A model generated the notes under the pieces. The model made no database searches. It worked only from the letters and a program-made list of their open reading frames with translations, and was not told where the DNA came from. 12,299 nt of DNA from an uncultured Gammaproteobacteria bacterium (lineage in GTDB: Bacteria; Pseudomonadota; Gammaproteobacteria; GCA-001735895), in the NCBI GenBank assembly GCA_937980285.1, contig CALJQI010000128.1, forward strand, positions 1-12,299, given 5' to 3'. The stretch's first letter is position 1; each line of letters begins with the position of its first letter. Position numbers and translations under genes: made by a program. Positions 6,555 through 12,299 of the stretch are shown here, piece after piece.

Positions 6555-7811
6555 ATGAACCTAAACGAGCTGAAGCAAAACACTGTCCCCGAATTAATCG
6601 AAACCCTGAAGGGTATGGGGGGCGATCATTCGGCCCGCATGCGCCGCCAGGATATTATTTTTAGCATCCTCAAGTCCCAGGCGAAAAAGGGCGAGGATAT
6701 CTTCAGCGAAGGCGTGCTCGAAATCCTGCAGGACGGTTTCGGGTTTTTGCGCTCGGCGGACTCATCCTATCTCGCCGGCCCCGACGATATTTACGTCTCG
6801 CCGAGCCAGATTCGACGCTTCAACCTGCGCACCGGGGATACCATCAGCGGCAAGATCAGGCCGCCGAAGGATAACGAGCGTTATTTCGCGCTGCTCAAGG
6901 TCGACGAAATCAACTTCGACGTGCCGGAAAACGTCAAGCACAAGGTATTATTCGAAAACCTGACGCCGCTGCATCCGAACGAGAGACTGCACCTCGAGCG
7001 CGGCAACGGCAGTACCGAGGATATCACTGCGCGCATCATCGACATGGTGTCGCCGATCGGCAAGGGGCAGCGCGGGCTGGTGGTTTCACCGCCGAAAGCG
7101 GGTAAGACGCTGATGCTGCAGAACATCGCGCAGAGTATCGCCAGCAACCACCCCGAGTGCTACCTGATCGTATTGCTAATCGACGAACGCCCGGAAGAGG
7201 TGACCGAGATGGAGCGCATGGTCAAGGGCGAAGTGGTGGCGTCGACCTTCGACGAGCCCGCCAGCCGCCATGTGCAGGTCGCCGAAATGGTTATCGAAAA
7301 GGCCAAGCGCCTGGTCGAACACAAGCGCGACGTGGTCATCCTGCTGGATTCGATCACGCGCCTGGCGCGCGCCTACAACACCACCATCCCGTCCTCGGGC
7401 AAGGTATTGACCGGTGGTGTCGACGCGCATGCGCTGCACCGGCCGAAGCGCTTTTTCGGCGCCGCGCGTAACATCGAAGAGGGCGGCAGCCTGACGATCC
7501 TGGCGACCGCGCTGGTCGAAACCGGCTCCAAGATGGACGAAGTCATCTACGAGGAGTTCAAGGGTACCGGTAACATGGAAATTCACCTCGATCGCCGAAT
7601 CGCCGAAAAACGCGTATTCCCGTCGATCAATATCAACCGCTCCGGTACGCGCCGTGAAGAGTTGCTGATGGACCAGGAAGAACTGCAAAAGATCTGGATC
7701 CTGCGCAAGTTCCTGCACTCGATGGACGAAATCGAGGCGATGGAATTCGTCCTCGGACGCATGCAGTCGAGCAAGACCAATCTCGAATTCTTCGACCAGA
7801 TGAAGAAGTAA
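6555..7811 (+). CDS. rho: Transcription termination factor Rho
   Basis: Hexameric RNA-dependent ATPase and translocase that terminates transcription of untranslated RNA. The 418 residues are nearly collinear with my recollection of the E. coli protein (419). Visible parts are the N-terminal helical domain (MNLNELK, MRRQDIIFSIL), the primary RNA-binding fold with RNP1 GFGFLR (61-66) and DDIYVSPSQIRRFN, Walker A PPKAGKT (179-185), Walker B VILLDS (261-266, D265), the Q-loop SGKVLTGGVDA (281-291), and NRSGTRREEL with the arginine finger R366. It lacks the large N-terminal insertions found in some phyla. It lies 201 bases downstream of trxA, beyond a hairpin and a C-rich leader. A diverged copy of its last codons occurs downstream at 8218. 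The identity is certain; how it is promoted is unclear. Confidence 0.98.
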   Translation: MNLNELKQNTVPELIETLKGMGGDHSARMRRQDIIFSILKSQAKKGEDIFSEGVLEILQDGFGFLRSADSSYLAGPDDIYVSPSQIRRFNLRTGDTISGKIRPPKDNERYFALLKVDEINFDVPENVKHKVLFENLTPLHPNERLHLERGNGSTEDITARIIDMVSPIGKGQRGLVVSPPKAGKTLMLQNIAQSIASNHPECYLIVLLIDERPEEVTEMERMVKGEVVASTFDEPASRHVQVAEMVIEKAKRLVEHKRDVVILLDSITRLARAYNTTIPSSGKVLTGGVDAHALHRPKRFFGAARNIEEGGSLTILATALVETGSKMDEVIYEEFKGTGNMEIHLDRRIAEKRVFPSININRSGTRREELLMDQEELQKIWILRKFLHSMDEIEAMEFVLGRMQSSKTNLEFFDQMKK

Positions 7812-7860
7812 CAAGCGCTCGAGCCAGCCCTCGATAGTACCTGCTTCGGTTGTCCCTGGC

Positions 7861-7966
7861 GGCAGCCGATGAAGTTTTTTGCGACTGTCTGAGTATGGGC
7901 ACCGTGGCAGGCCGCAGTGGGTTCAGTGACTCAGCCTTTAGGTCGCAAAAAACTCCCTCGGCTGCC
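7861..7966. repeat. 106-bp palindrome-ended repeat, copy A
   Basis: This is a 106-base unit with terminal inverted repeats of about 25 bases. It begins GGCAGCCGATGAAGTTTTTT and ends with the near-complement finishing in CTCGGCTGCC; the arms differ at only two positions. A second inner inverted pair, CTGAGT and ACTCAG, lies inside the arms, so the whole unit can fold into a long stem with a structured centre. It differs from copy B at three bases, all central. It has no coding capacity and no obvious target-site duplication. It resembles a MITE or a REP/BIME-like intergenic repeat, but I do not recognise a named family. Confidence 0.85.
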
Positions 7967-8091
7967 TGACAGGTAATTTCCAGCACCTACCACGTCATTC
8001 CCGAGAAAGCGGCGGTCCGACGTATCGGAATCTTGCAAAGGAAACTGATCCATTCGGAAGAGCCGAAACCGCCTGCCACGGTGTTCAGGAC

Positions 8092-8197
8092 GGCAGCCGA
8101 TGAAGTTTTTTGCGACTGTCTGAGTATGGGCGCCGTGCCAGGCTGCAGTGGGTTCAGTGACTCAGCCTTTAGGTCGCAAAAAACTCCCTCGGCTGCC
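8092..8197. repeat. 106-bp palindrome-ended repeat, copy B
   Basis: Second copy in the same orientation, 231 bases after copy A and also exactly 106 bases. The differences from copy A are A to G, G to C and C to T at unit positions 41, 47 and 53; both inverted-repeat arms are identical between copies. Identical arms with changes confined to the centre suggest recent amplification, conversion between copies, or constraint on the stem. Both copies are followed within 30 bases by the short motif GTCATTCCCG (7994, 8205). Confidence 0.85.
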
Positions 8198-8217
8198 TTT
8201 GGAAGTCATTCCCGCGC

Positions 8218-8277
8218 AAGATCAGGCTCGAATTCTTCGAGCAGGCGAAGAAGCAATAACCGGTCGAACCTGCCCTC
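8218..8277 (+). pseudogene. Diverged duplicate of the rho 3' end
   Basis: This segment aligns without gaps to 7773-7832, the last 13 codons of rho (stop included) plus 21 bases beyond it, with 48 of 60 bases identical by hand count. A 14-base run, CTCGAATTCTTCGA, is identical. In the rho frame it reads KIRLEFFEQAKKQ then stop, against KTNLEFFDQMKK then stop in rho. The similarity crosses the stop codon, so it is a DNA duplication, not convergence of protein sequence. No other part of rho is visible nearby. The two 106-base repeats lie between the real rho end and this remnant. Confidence 0.7.
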
Positions 8278-8317
8278 CCGCAGCTGTAACCAACCGGCAA
8301 CAGCCCGTGTAACCCCT

Positions 8318-8326
8318 TGCTATGCT
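8318..8326 (+). promoter_or_regulatory. Weak candidate extended -10 promoter for the PLD lipoprotein gene
   Basis: TGCTATGCT has the extended -10 pattern TG-n-TATnnT and would start transcription near 8333, about 33 bases before the ATG at 8366. No good -35 hexamer lies upstream at the right distance. This is a weak call, offered because the gene follows a repeat-filled gap and needs its own promoter. Confidence 0.22.
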
Positions 8327-8365
8327 ACTATTCCGCCGGTCTTAAAATACCAAAATTCTGCCGGG

Positions 8366-9904
8366 ATGAAGCAGCCGTCGTGTGCCCTTAAATTTCTGTT
8401 AGCCATGTTATTGTCCTTGTTGTCGTCATGCGCCAGCGTCAATTTCGATATCGTGCAGGAATCCAGCTTCGCAATCCCGGCCTCGGAAGGCACCAGTCTC
8501 GGCAGACATTCGATTGACCGAACCCTCTCCCACTCCGATCGTGAATCCGTTTTCTTTCCGTTGACGGGCGGCAGCGATAGCCTCGGTGCTCGCCTGCGCC
8601 TGATCGACGCCGCCGAGGAAAGTATCGATCTGCAGTATTTCCTGATGAAGGACGATATCGTCGGCGCGCTGATCTCGGCCAAACTGCTGCAAGCGGCCGA
8701 TCGAGGCGTACGGGTACGTTTTCTGCTCGACGACATTTTCACCACCGTCAAGGACGTCGACCTGTTCGTGCTGAACGAGCATGAAAACATCGAGGTGCGC
8801 CTGTTCAATCCCATCGCCCGCCGGGGACTCAAGTATCTGAATTTCGCGTGGAATTTCTCGCGCGCCAACCGGCGCATGCACAACAAGTCCTTCACCGTGG
8901 ACGGCAGTTTTACGATTGTCGGTGGCCGCAACCTCGTCGCGGAATACTTCAGTTTGAACGACGACACCGAGTTCTTCGATATCGATATACTCGCGTCGGG
9001 CCCGATTGCCGCCGAGGTTGCGGCAAATTTCGACTATTTCTGGAACTCCCGCAAGGCCCTGGGTATTCACCACCTGCGCGGCAAACCCTCACCGAAGCAA
9101 ATGCAAAATGCCCGTGAAGCCATCGCCAATGCCCTGTCGAGCCAGGGAGCGGCCATTTACCGGGAAGCCATTAATTCGGAAATCCTGTTACAGCTCGTCA
9201 ATGACGAGGTCAGCGCTGTTATCGCCGAAGCCGAGGTCATTAGCGAAAATCCACGAAAACTGAATCTCCCCATCGATGACGATAGCTTGCGCCTGATCAG
9301 AGCGGTGGGTGAGTTCATGGTGAACGCCGAAAGCGAAATCCTGCTCATTTCGCCATATTTTATTCCCACCGATAAAGGCATGGCCTTTCTTCAATCCATC
9401 CTCGACCAGGGCACAAAGATTAAACTGCTGACAAACTCCCTCGCATCCACCAACCAGGTGGCGGTACACGCGGCCTACGAGCGATATCGCAAGGACCTGC
9501 TTGCGATGGGCGCCGAGCTCTACGAAACCAGGGCCGATGCTTTTCGGGCGATGGGACAACACGACAATAACCGGCAACGAAGTACGCTGCATGGCAAGCT
9601 GATTATCATCGATCGCCGTTATGTCTTCATCGGCTCGTTGAACCTGGATCCACGTTCCATCATGATTAACACCGAGATGGGCATCATGATCGATTCGCCG
9701 GTCCTGGCTGCTGAACTGCTGTCTGACATCCAGGAAAATTTCGACAGGGTGGTATACCGGCTGGATTTGAACACGGGCGGCCGGCTGCTCTGGCATGGCT
9801 GGGACAATGGCAAAGCCATTGAACACTCCAGGGAACCACAAGCAACCTGGTGGCGACGCTTCTCGGTTAATTTCTTCAAGATCCTGCCGGAGGGGCAGCT
9901 GTAG
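8366..9904 (+). CDS. ClsC/YmdC-like phospholipase D family lipoprotein (putative cardiolipin synthase)
   Basis: 512-residue phospholipase D superfamily protein with two HKD motifs: H172-x-K174-x4-D179 followed by GGRN (186-189), and H409-x-K411-x4-D416 followed by GSLNLDPRS. The order of blocks (LQYFL, VRFLLDD, RRMHNKSFTVDG, SPYFIPT, LTNSLASTNQVAVHAAYERYRK, NTEMG) follows E. coli ClsC (YmdC), which makes cardiolipin from phosphatidylglycerol and phosphatidylethanolamine. The N-terminus is a lipoprotein signal: basic start, hydrophobic core and lipobox L-S-S-C22, followed by Ala-Ser, which by the E. coli +2 rule favours the outer membrane. I set the start at 8366 because it begins this signal; the frame is open upstream to 8033 but only through repeats. 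The ribosome site is weak. Phospholipase or other phosphatidyl-transfer activity is possible. Confidence 0.88.
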   Translation: MKQPSCALKFLLAMLLSLLSSCASVNFDIVQESSFAIPASEGTSLGRHSIDRTLSHSDRESVFFPLTGGSDSLGARLRLIDAAEESIDLQYFLMKDDIVGALISAKLLQAADRGVRVRFLLDDIFTTVKDVDLFVLNEHENIEVRLFNPIARRGLKYLNFAWNFSRANRRMHNKSFTVDGSFTIVGGRNLVAEYFSLNDDTEFFDIDILASGPIAAEVAANFDYFWNSRKALGIHHLRGKPSPKQMQNAREAIANALSSQGAAIYREAINSEILLQLVNDEVSAVIAEAEVISENPRKLNLPIDDDSLRLIRAVGEFMVNAESEILLISPYFIPTDKGMAFLQSILDQGTKIKLLTNSLASTNQVAVHAAYERYRKDLLAMGAELYETRADAFRAMGQHDNNRQRSTLHGKLIIIDRRYVFIGSLNLDPRSIMINTEMGIMIDSPVLAAELLSDIQENFDRVVYRLDLNTGGRLLWHGWDNGKAIEHSREPQATWWRRFSVNFFKILPEGQL

Positions 9905-9965
9905 CTGAACTCTTAATGATAGCGATTCGATCGAGTTAGGGTGACAGTCAACTTAATTAGTCGTT

Positions 9966-10054
9966 GTCATTGCGAGCGCAGCGAAGCAATCTTTAAAATC
10001 GGGGAGATTGCGTCGACCCACAAGGCCTAAAGGCACTTCGTGCCTCGCCATGAC
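9966..10054. repeat. GTCATTGCGAG-type palindromic repeat, copy 1 (downstream of the fadL-like gene)
   Basis: 89-base element opening with GTCATTGCGAG (9966-9976) and closing with the near-complement CTCGCCATGAC. Inside are AGCAATCT facing AGATTGC and a small GCACTTCGTGC hairpin. This style of GTCATTGCGAG...AAGCAATCT repeat is common between genes in many proteobacteria. Its reverse complement matches copy 2 in order, so the two copies are inverted relative to each other. It sits between two convergent genes (the PLD lipoprotein and the fadL-like gene) and could act as a two-way terminator. Confidence 0.8.
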
Positions 10055-10061
10055 TGGTCAA

Positions 10062-11327
10062 TTAGAAACGGCGCTCGTAGTTGGCGCCGACGATCAGCAT
10101 GTAGGCATCGAAGTCGCCCTTGGCACGCACGCCCTGTGCGGTCTGGTCGATCTTGTTCTCGCCGAGCCAGATGTACTCAGACGTAAAAGCCCAGCGGCTC
10201 TCGGGGTTGATTTCGCGGCCCCACGCAAACGCGAGTCGAAATTGCTCGTCGACCGGCAAATCGAAGGTCCGATCCTCGTCGTCGACCGGCGAACTGTCGT
10301 AGCCGATGCCATAGGAGAAAAGATCCTCGCCGCTGCGTTTCAGAATCGCCGCCGAAACGCGCCAGGTGTCGTCCCAGTCTCGATCGAGCACCACGGTTTG
10401 CCCGAGGCTGTCGATGGTCAGGTAGTTCTCGTCAAACTGCGAAAAGCGCTCTATATCCGCTTCCAGGAACAACGTGGTATTCGCATCGAGTTCATAGCGC
10501 AGGCCGACTTCGAACACCTCCGGCGCGTCGAATTCGAGCGTGATGTCCTGCCCGTCCAGTAATGAAAATGGCGGTGCCGGCAAATTTTTGGTCTTGAGCT
10601 TGCCCTCGAGCTCGATTTCGGCTTTGCTGCGGTAAACGATGCCCAGCAACGCTTTCGGATTCAGCCGCCAGGTCAAGCCGAGAGTGAACTGCGGGTCCCA
10701 GCCGTCGAGATCTTCCAGCGATACTTCGCCGTCGGGCAACGCCGCCGGCCGGTTAATCGCGATATCCTGCTCGAATACCGTATAAACCCCGGTCAAACCC
10801 GCCCCGATCGAAACCTCGTCGTTAACCTTGTAGCCGTAGGAAACGGTAAGCCCGGCGCCGGTCAGTACCGCGGAGGTGGCCTGGTAGCGGCCGACGAAAT
10901 CGTCGCCGTAATCGACACCACCGCCCATCAGCGCGGACAGACCGAAACCGACACTGCGTTTATCATCGATTCGCCGGACATAGGAAAAACCGGGCGCGAA
11001 TGCGATATCGCCGGCGTTACCGCCATCGCTGCCGCCGCCGGTGGCGATATCGCTGTCGAAACTCATCTCGGGCGCCATGATCTGGCCGCCGACCATGTAA
11101 GCGCGGTCCTTTTCCAGGTACACCATCGCCGCGGGATTGGTAATCGCCGACGATGAATCGAGGGTATTCGTCGGGTTGGCCGCGCCGGCGGTGCCGACAC
11201 TGCCCGGCGTCGCGATCTCGGGCAGGTAAAAGCCGCCCGCATGTGCCGCGCCTTGCGCCAGTATGAATAACAGCAGTCCCGTAAGGGTCGTCGCAAAGCG
11301 ACGATTCGCGCTAACAGTTGGCTTCAT
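10062..11327 (-). CDS. OmpP1/FadL-family outer-membrane transport protein
   Basis: 421-residue predicted outer-membrane beta-barrel of the OmpP1/FadL family, which moves hydrophobic substrates such as long-chain fatty acids or aromatic hydrocarbons across the outer membrane. A Sec signal peptide covers residues 1-30 (basic MKPTVSANRRF, hydrophobic core, cleavage after AHA). The mature protein begins GGFYLPEIATPGSVGTAGAA and carries the family's early ITNPAAM segment with the NPA motif, then many alternating strands ending in a terminal Phe suited to barrel assembly. I use the ATG at 11327. A TTG at 11333 with AGAGAGG 6 bases upstream is a plausible alternative start. The substrate cannot be told from sequence. 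The gene is bracketed by two inverted palindromic repeats; the upstream one begins only about 30 bases before the start, leaving little space for a promoter outside the repeat. Confidence 0.9.
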   Translation of the reverse strand: MKPTVSANRRFATTLTGLLLFILAQGAAHAGGFYLPEIATPGSVGTAGAANPTNTLDSSSAITNPAAMVYLEKDRAYMVGGQIMAPEMSFDSDIATGGGSDGGNAGDIAFAPGFSYVRRIDDKRSVGFGLSALMGGGVDYGDDFVGRYQATSAVLTGAGLTVSYGYKVNDEVSIGAGLTGVYTVFEQDIAINRPAALPDGEVSLEDLDGWDPQFTLGLTWRLNPKALLGIVYRSKAEIELEGKLKTKNLPAPPFSLLDGQDITLEFDAPEVFEVGLRYELDANTTLFLEADIERFSQFDENYLTIDSLGQTVVLDRDWDDTWRVSAAILKRSGEDLFSYGIGYDSSPVDDEDRTFDLPVDEQFRLAFAWGREINPESRWAFTSEYIWLGENKIDQTAQGVRAKGDFDAYMLIVGANYERRF

Positions 11328-11365
11328 GATCAAATCCAGCCTCTCTATTCTTTTTCGATTTACGG

Positions 11366-11485
11366 GTCATTGCGAGGCACGAAGTGCCGAAGCAATCTCT
11401 AAATGACCAAGCCATTGCAGAAAGATTGCTTCGCTACAGCCAATGCGTTCGCTGCGCTCACGGGCTGGGCCCCGCTCGCAATGAC
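11366..11485. repeat. GTCATTGCGAG-type palindromic repeat, copy 2 (upstream of the fadL-like gene)
   Basis: 120-base element with perfect 11-base terminal inverted repeats: GTCATTGCGAG (11366-11376) and CTCGCAATGAC (11475-11485). Inside are GCACGAAGTGC (a small hairpin, 11378-11388) and an AGCAATCT/AGATTGCT inverted pair (11391-11398, 11423-11430). It shares its first 23 bases, with one mismatch, with the reverse complement of copy 1, then AAAGATTGCTTCGCT further in. It occupies most of the 200-base gap between the two leftward genes, so the fadL-like gene's transcript either starts inside it or reads through it. Confidence 0.85.
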
Positions 11486-11543
11486 CAGGCTGCGCTCGCA
11501 TCATAGCCGAGTAGCACGCGGACGCGCAAACTGGCGGCTCGGG

Positions 11544-12101
11544 CTATCGGTTACAGTTGACCGGCAGCATGTTGCCCGCGACCTCGAAATCGCTGCAATT
11601 GAGGAACAGGTAATTGTGCTCGCCGACCAGGTATCCGGCGACGATGAACAGCAGTGAGATGGCGACGATGCCGGCCTTGGGTTTCCAGCCCTGCAGGTTC
11701 AGCAGATCCGGGTTGACGACCTTGACCGCGAGGTAGACCGCGAACGGGAAACACAGCAGGTACGATACCAGTCCGAGCGTGAACAGTAGCGGCTTCGTAA
11801 CCGGGTCCTCGCCGGAGGCGCTGAAAAAGCCGGCCGCGAGCAGCCACAGGCAGGGCACGGCGAGTGCGAGCAGCTGCCAGTTCCTGATGCCGGTCTGTTC
11901 GCGCGGCACCAGGCTGAAGCCGAGCCACATCGCGGTGACGACCGCCCAGGCGGTGATCTTGCGTTCGTAAATCAACTCGCTATAGGCACCGAGCTCGAAG
12001 CCGGCGCCGAACATCGGGTAGGCCAGCGTCAGCGCGAACAGGATGAAGGTCCGGGCCTGCGGCCGGATCTCGACATTTTCGGGAGTGGGATAACGGGGCA
12101 T
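11544..12101 (-). CDS. Unrecognised multi-pass membrane protein
   Basis: I do not recognise this protein. From the ATG at 12101 it is 185 residues with about five hydrophobic segments (roughly residues 19-38, 49-66, 75-94, 103-128 and 143-161), so it is probably an inner-membrane protein. The short C-terminal tail after the last segment holds two cysteines (C169, C183) in NYLFLNCSDFE and PVNC, which could form a disulfide if the tail is periplasmic. The frame continues to a TTG at 12125 (193 residues), which has AGGA about 10 bases upstream; the ATG has no clear ribosome site, so the start is uncertain. Coding is supported by the long open frame and consistent hydrophobic periodicity. It lies upstream of the fadL-like gene in the same direction, separated by a repeat, so co-transcription is uncertain. 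Confidence 0.65.
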   Translation of the reverse strand: MPRYPTPENVEIRPQARTFILFALTLAYPMFGAGFELGAYSELIYERKITAWAVVTAMWLGFSLVPREQTGIRNWQLLALAVPCLWLLAAGFFSASGEDPVTKPLLFTLGLVSYLLCFPFAVYLAVKVVNPDLLNLQGWKPKAGIVAISLLFIVAGYLVGEHNYLFLNCSDFEVAGNMLPVNCNR

Positions 12102-12244
12102 AAACAGGGCGCAAACAGCAAACAAGGGGTAGTTATCCTGCCCCAGATGGCGGCTAAAGGAAACCTTGCCCGTGATTCAGGCGGGAAGGTGGTTGTAAAC
12201 AAGCATCGTTTGTTACCGACCCCTTAACATGAACAGGTTTGCCG

Positions 12245-12273
12245 TTGTTATCCCGTGATTCGGCTTGTATAGT
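12245..12273 (+). promoter_or_regulatory. Candidate rightward sigma-70 promoter at the window edge
   Basis: TTGTTA (12245-12250), a 17-base spacer and TATAGT (12268-12273) fit a sigma-70 promoter (4 of 6 and 5 of 6 consensus bases). A second -10-like TATACT lies at 12281-12286 without a good -35. It would drive a gene beyond the right edge, divergent from the membrane-protein gene. No coding start is visible before the window ends; an ATG at 12293 is too close to the promoter to be convincing. Confidence 0.4.
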
Positions 12274-12299
12274 GACGCTGTATACTGCTCGGATGGGTA

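Larger units (their letters stand above)
7812..8365. other. Non-coding, repeat-filled gap between rho and the PLD lipoprotein gene
   Basis: This 554-base stretch has no gene I can support. It contains, in order: about 50 bases after the rho stop; repeat copy A (7861-7966); a 125-base spacer with a GTCATTCCCG motif at 7994; repeat copy B (8092-8197); another GTCATTCCCG at 8205; a diverged copy of the rho 3' end (8218-8277); and about 90 bases leading to the lipoprotein gene. A long frame from 8033 reads through copy B into the lipoprotein gene, but its N-terminal part is repeat sequence without protein-like character. No standard GC stem plus U tract is visible directly after rho, so the repeat hairpin may serve as the transcript end. 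Confidence 0.7.

Noticed and set aside
7633..7986. Minus-strand frame across the rho end and repeat copy A
   Set aside because: It is antisense to rho and formed by repeat sequence, with no start signal or family resemblance.
7861..8197. Integron attC sites or a CRISPR array
   Set aside because: The arms lack the GTTRRRY and RYYYAAC ends of attC sites, no integrase or cassette genes are visible, and two 106-base units with one 125-base spacer do not fit CRISPR dimensions.
8033..8365. N-terminal extension of the PLD protein from 8033
   Set aside because: The extension reads through repeat copy B and the rho-tail remnant, while a complete lipoprotein signal starts at 8366.
10008..10562. Plus-strand frame opposite the fadL-like gene
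   Set aside because: It is a shadow of the minus-strand coding sequence, which has a signal peptide and family motifs.
11503..11547. Inverted repeat ATAGCCGAG / CTCGGGCTAT at the end of the membrane-protein gene as terminator
   Set aside because: The loop is long, one base is bulged and there is no U tract on the minus-strand transcript.
11403..11657. Plus-strand frame across repeat copy 2
   Set aside because: It is made of repeat sequence and antisense to the membrane-protein gene; no ribosome site or recognisable domain.
12195..12216. GTAAACAA...TTTGTTAC as a regulator operator
   Set aside because: The two halves mismatch at two of eight positions and I know no matching regulator; too weak to list as a site.

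Overview
The window looks like chromosomal core DNA from a gammaproteobacterium, with moderately high G+C judged by eye. The proteins Cca, RhlB, TrxA and Rho align almost residue for residue with my recollection of their Escherichia coli counterparts, and the order rhlB (leftward) / trxA / rho (rightward) matches the E. coli layout. I cannot name the genus.

Layout. Positions 1-2271 read rightward: a MidA/NDUFAF7-type methyltransferase (5' end cut by the window edge), uppP (undecaprenyl-diphosphate phosphatase) and a small VanZ-like membrane protein, packed with overlaps or short gaps. Positions 2248-5803 read leftward as a coupled operon in the order rhlB, an NDUFA9-like SDR protein, then cca. 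It has a 4-base ATGA overlap and a 4-base GTGA overlap. The two groups converge and overlap by 24 bases at 2248-2271. A divergent promoter region (5804-6026) separates rhlB from trxA, with a clear sigma-70 promoter for trxA. trxA (6027-6353) ends before a strong hairpin, and a C-rich leader precedes rho (6555-7811).

Beyond rho the sequence becomes accessory in style. A 554-base non-coding stretch (7812-8365) holds two nearly identical 106-base palindrome-ended repeats and a diverged copy of the last bases of rho. Then come a ClsC-like phospholipase D lipoprotein (8366-9904), a FadL-family outer-membrane protein on the minus strand (10062-11327) bracketed by two inverted copies of a GTCATTGCGAG-type palindromic repeat, and an unrecognised multi-pass membrane protein on the minus strand (11544-12101). 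The right edge carries a candidate rightward promoter for a gene outside the window.

Functionally the left half serves RNA metabolism (RhlB, Rho, Cca), redox (TrxA) and envelope lipid-carrier recycling (UppP). The right half is envelope-related (ClsC-like lipid enzyme, FadL-type channel, membrane protein). I see no phage, CRISPR, toxin-antitoxin or defence genes. The best leads for something undescribed are the two repeat families and the duplicated rho tail.
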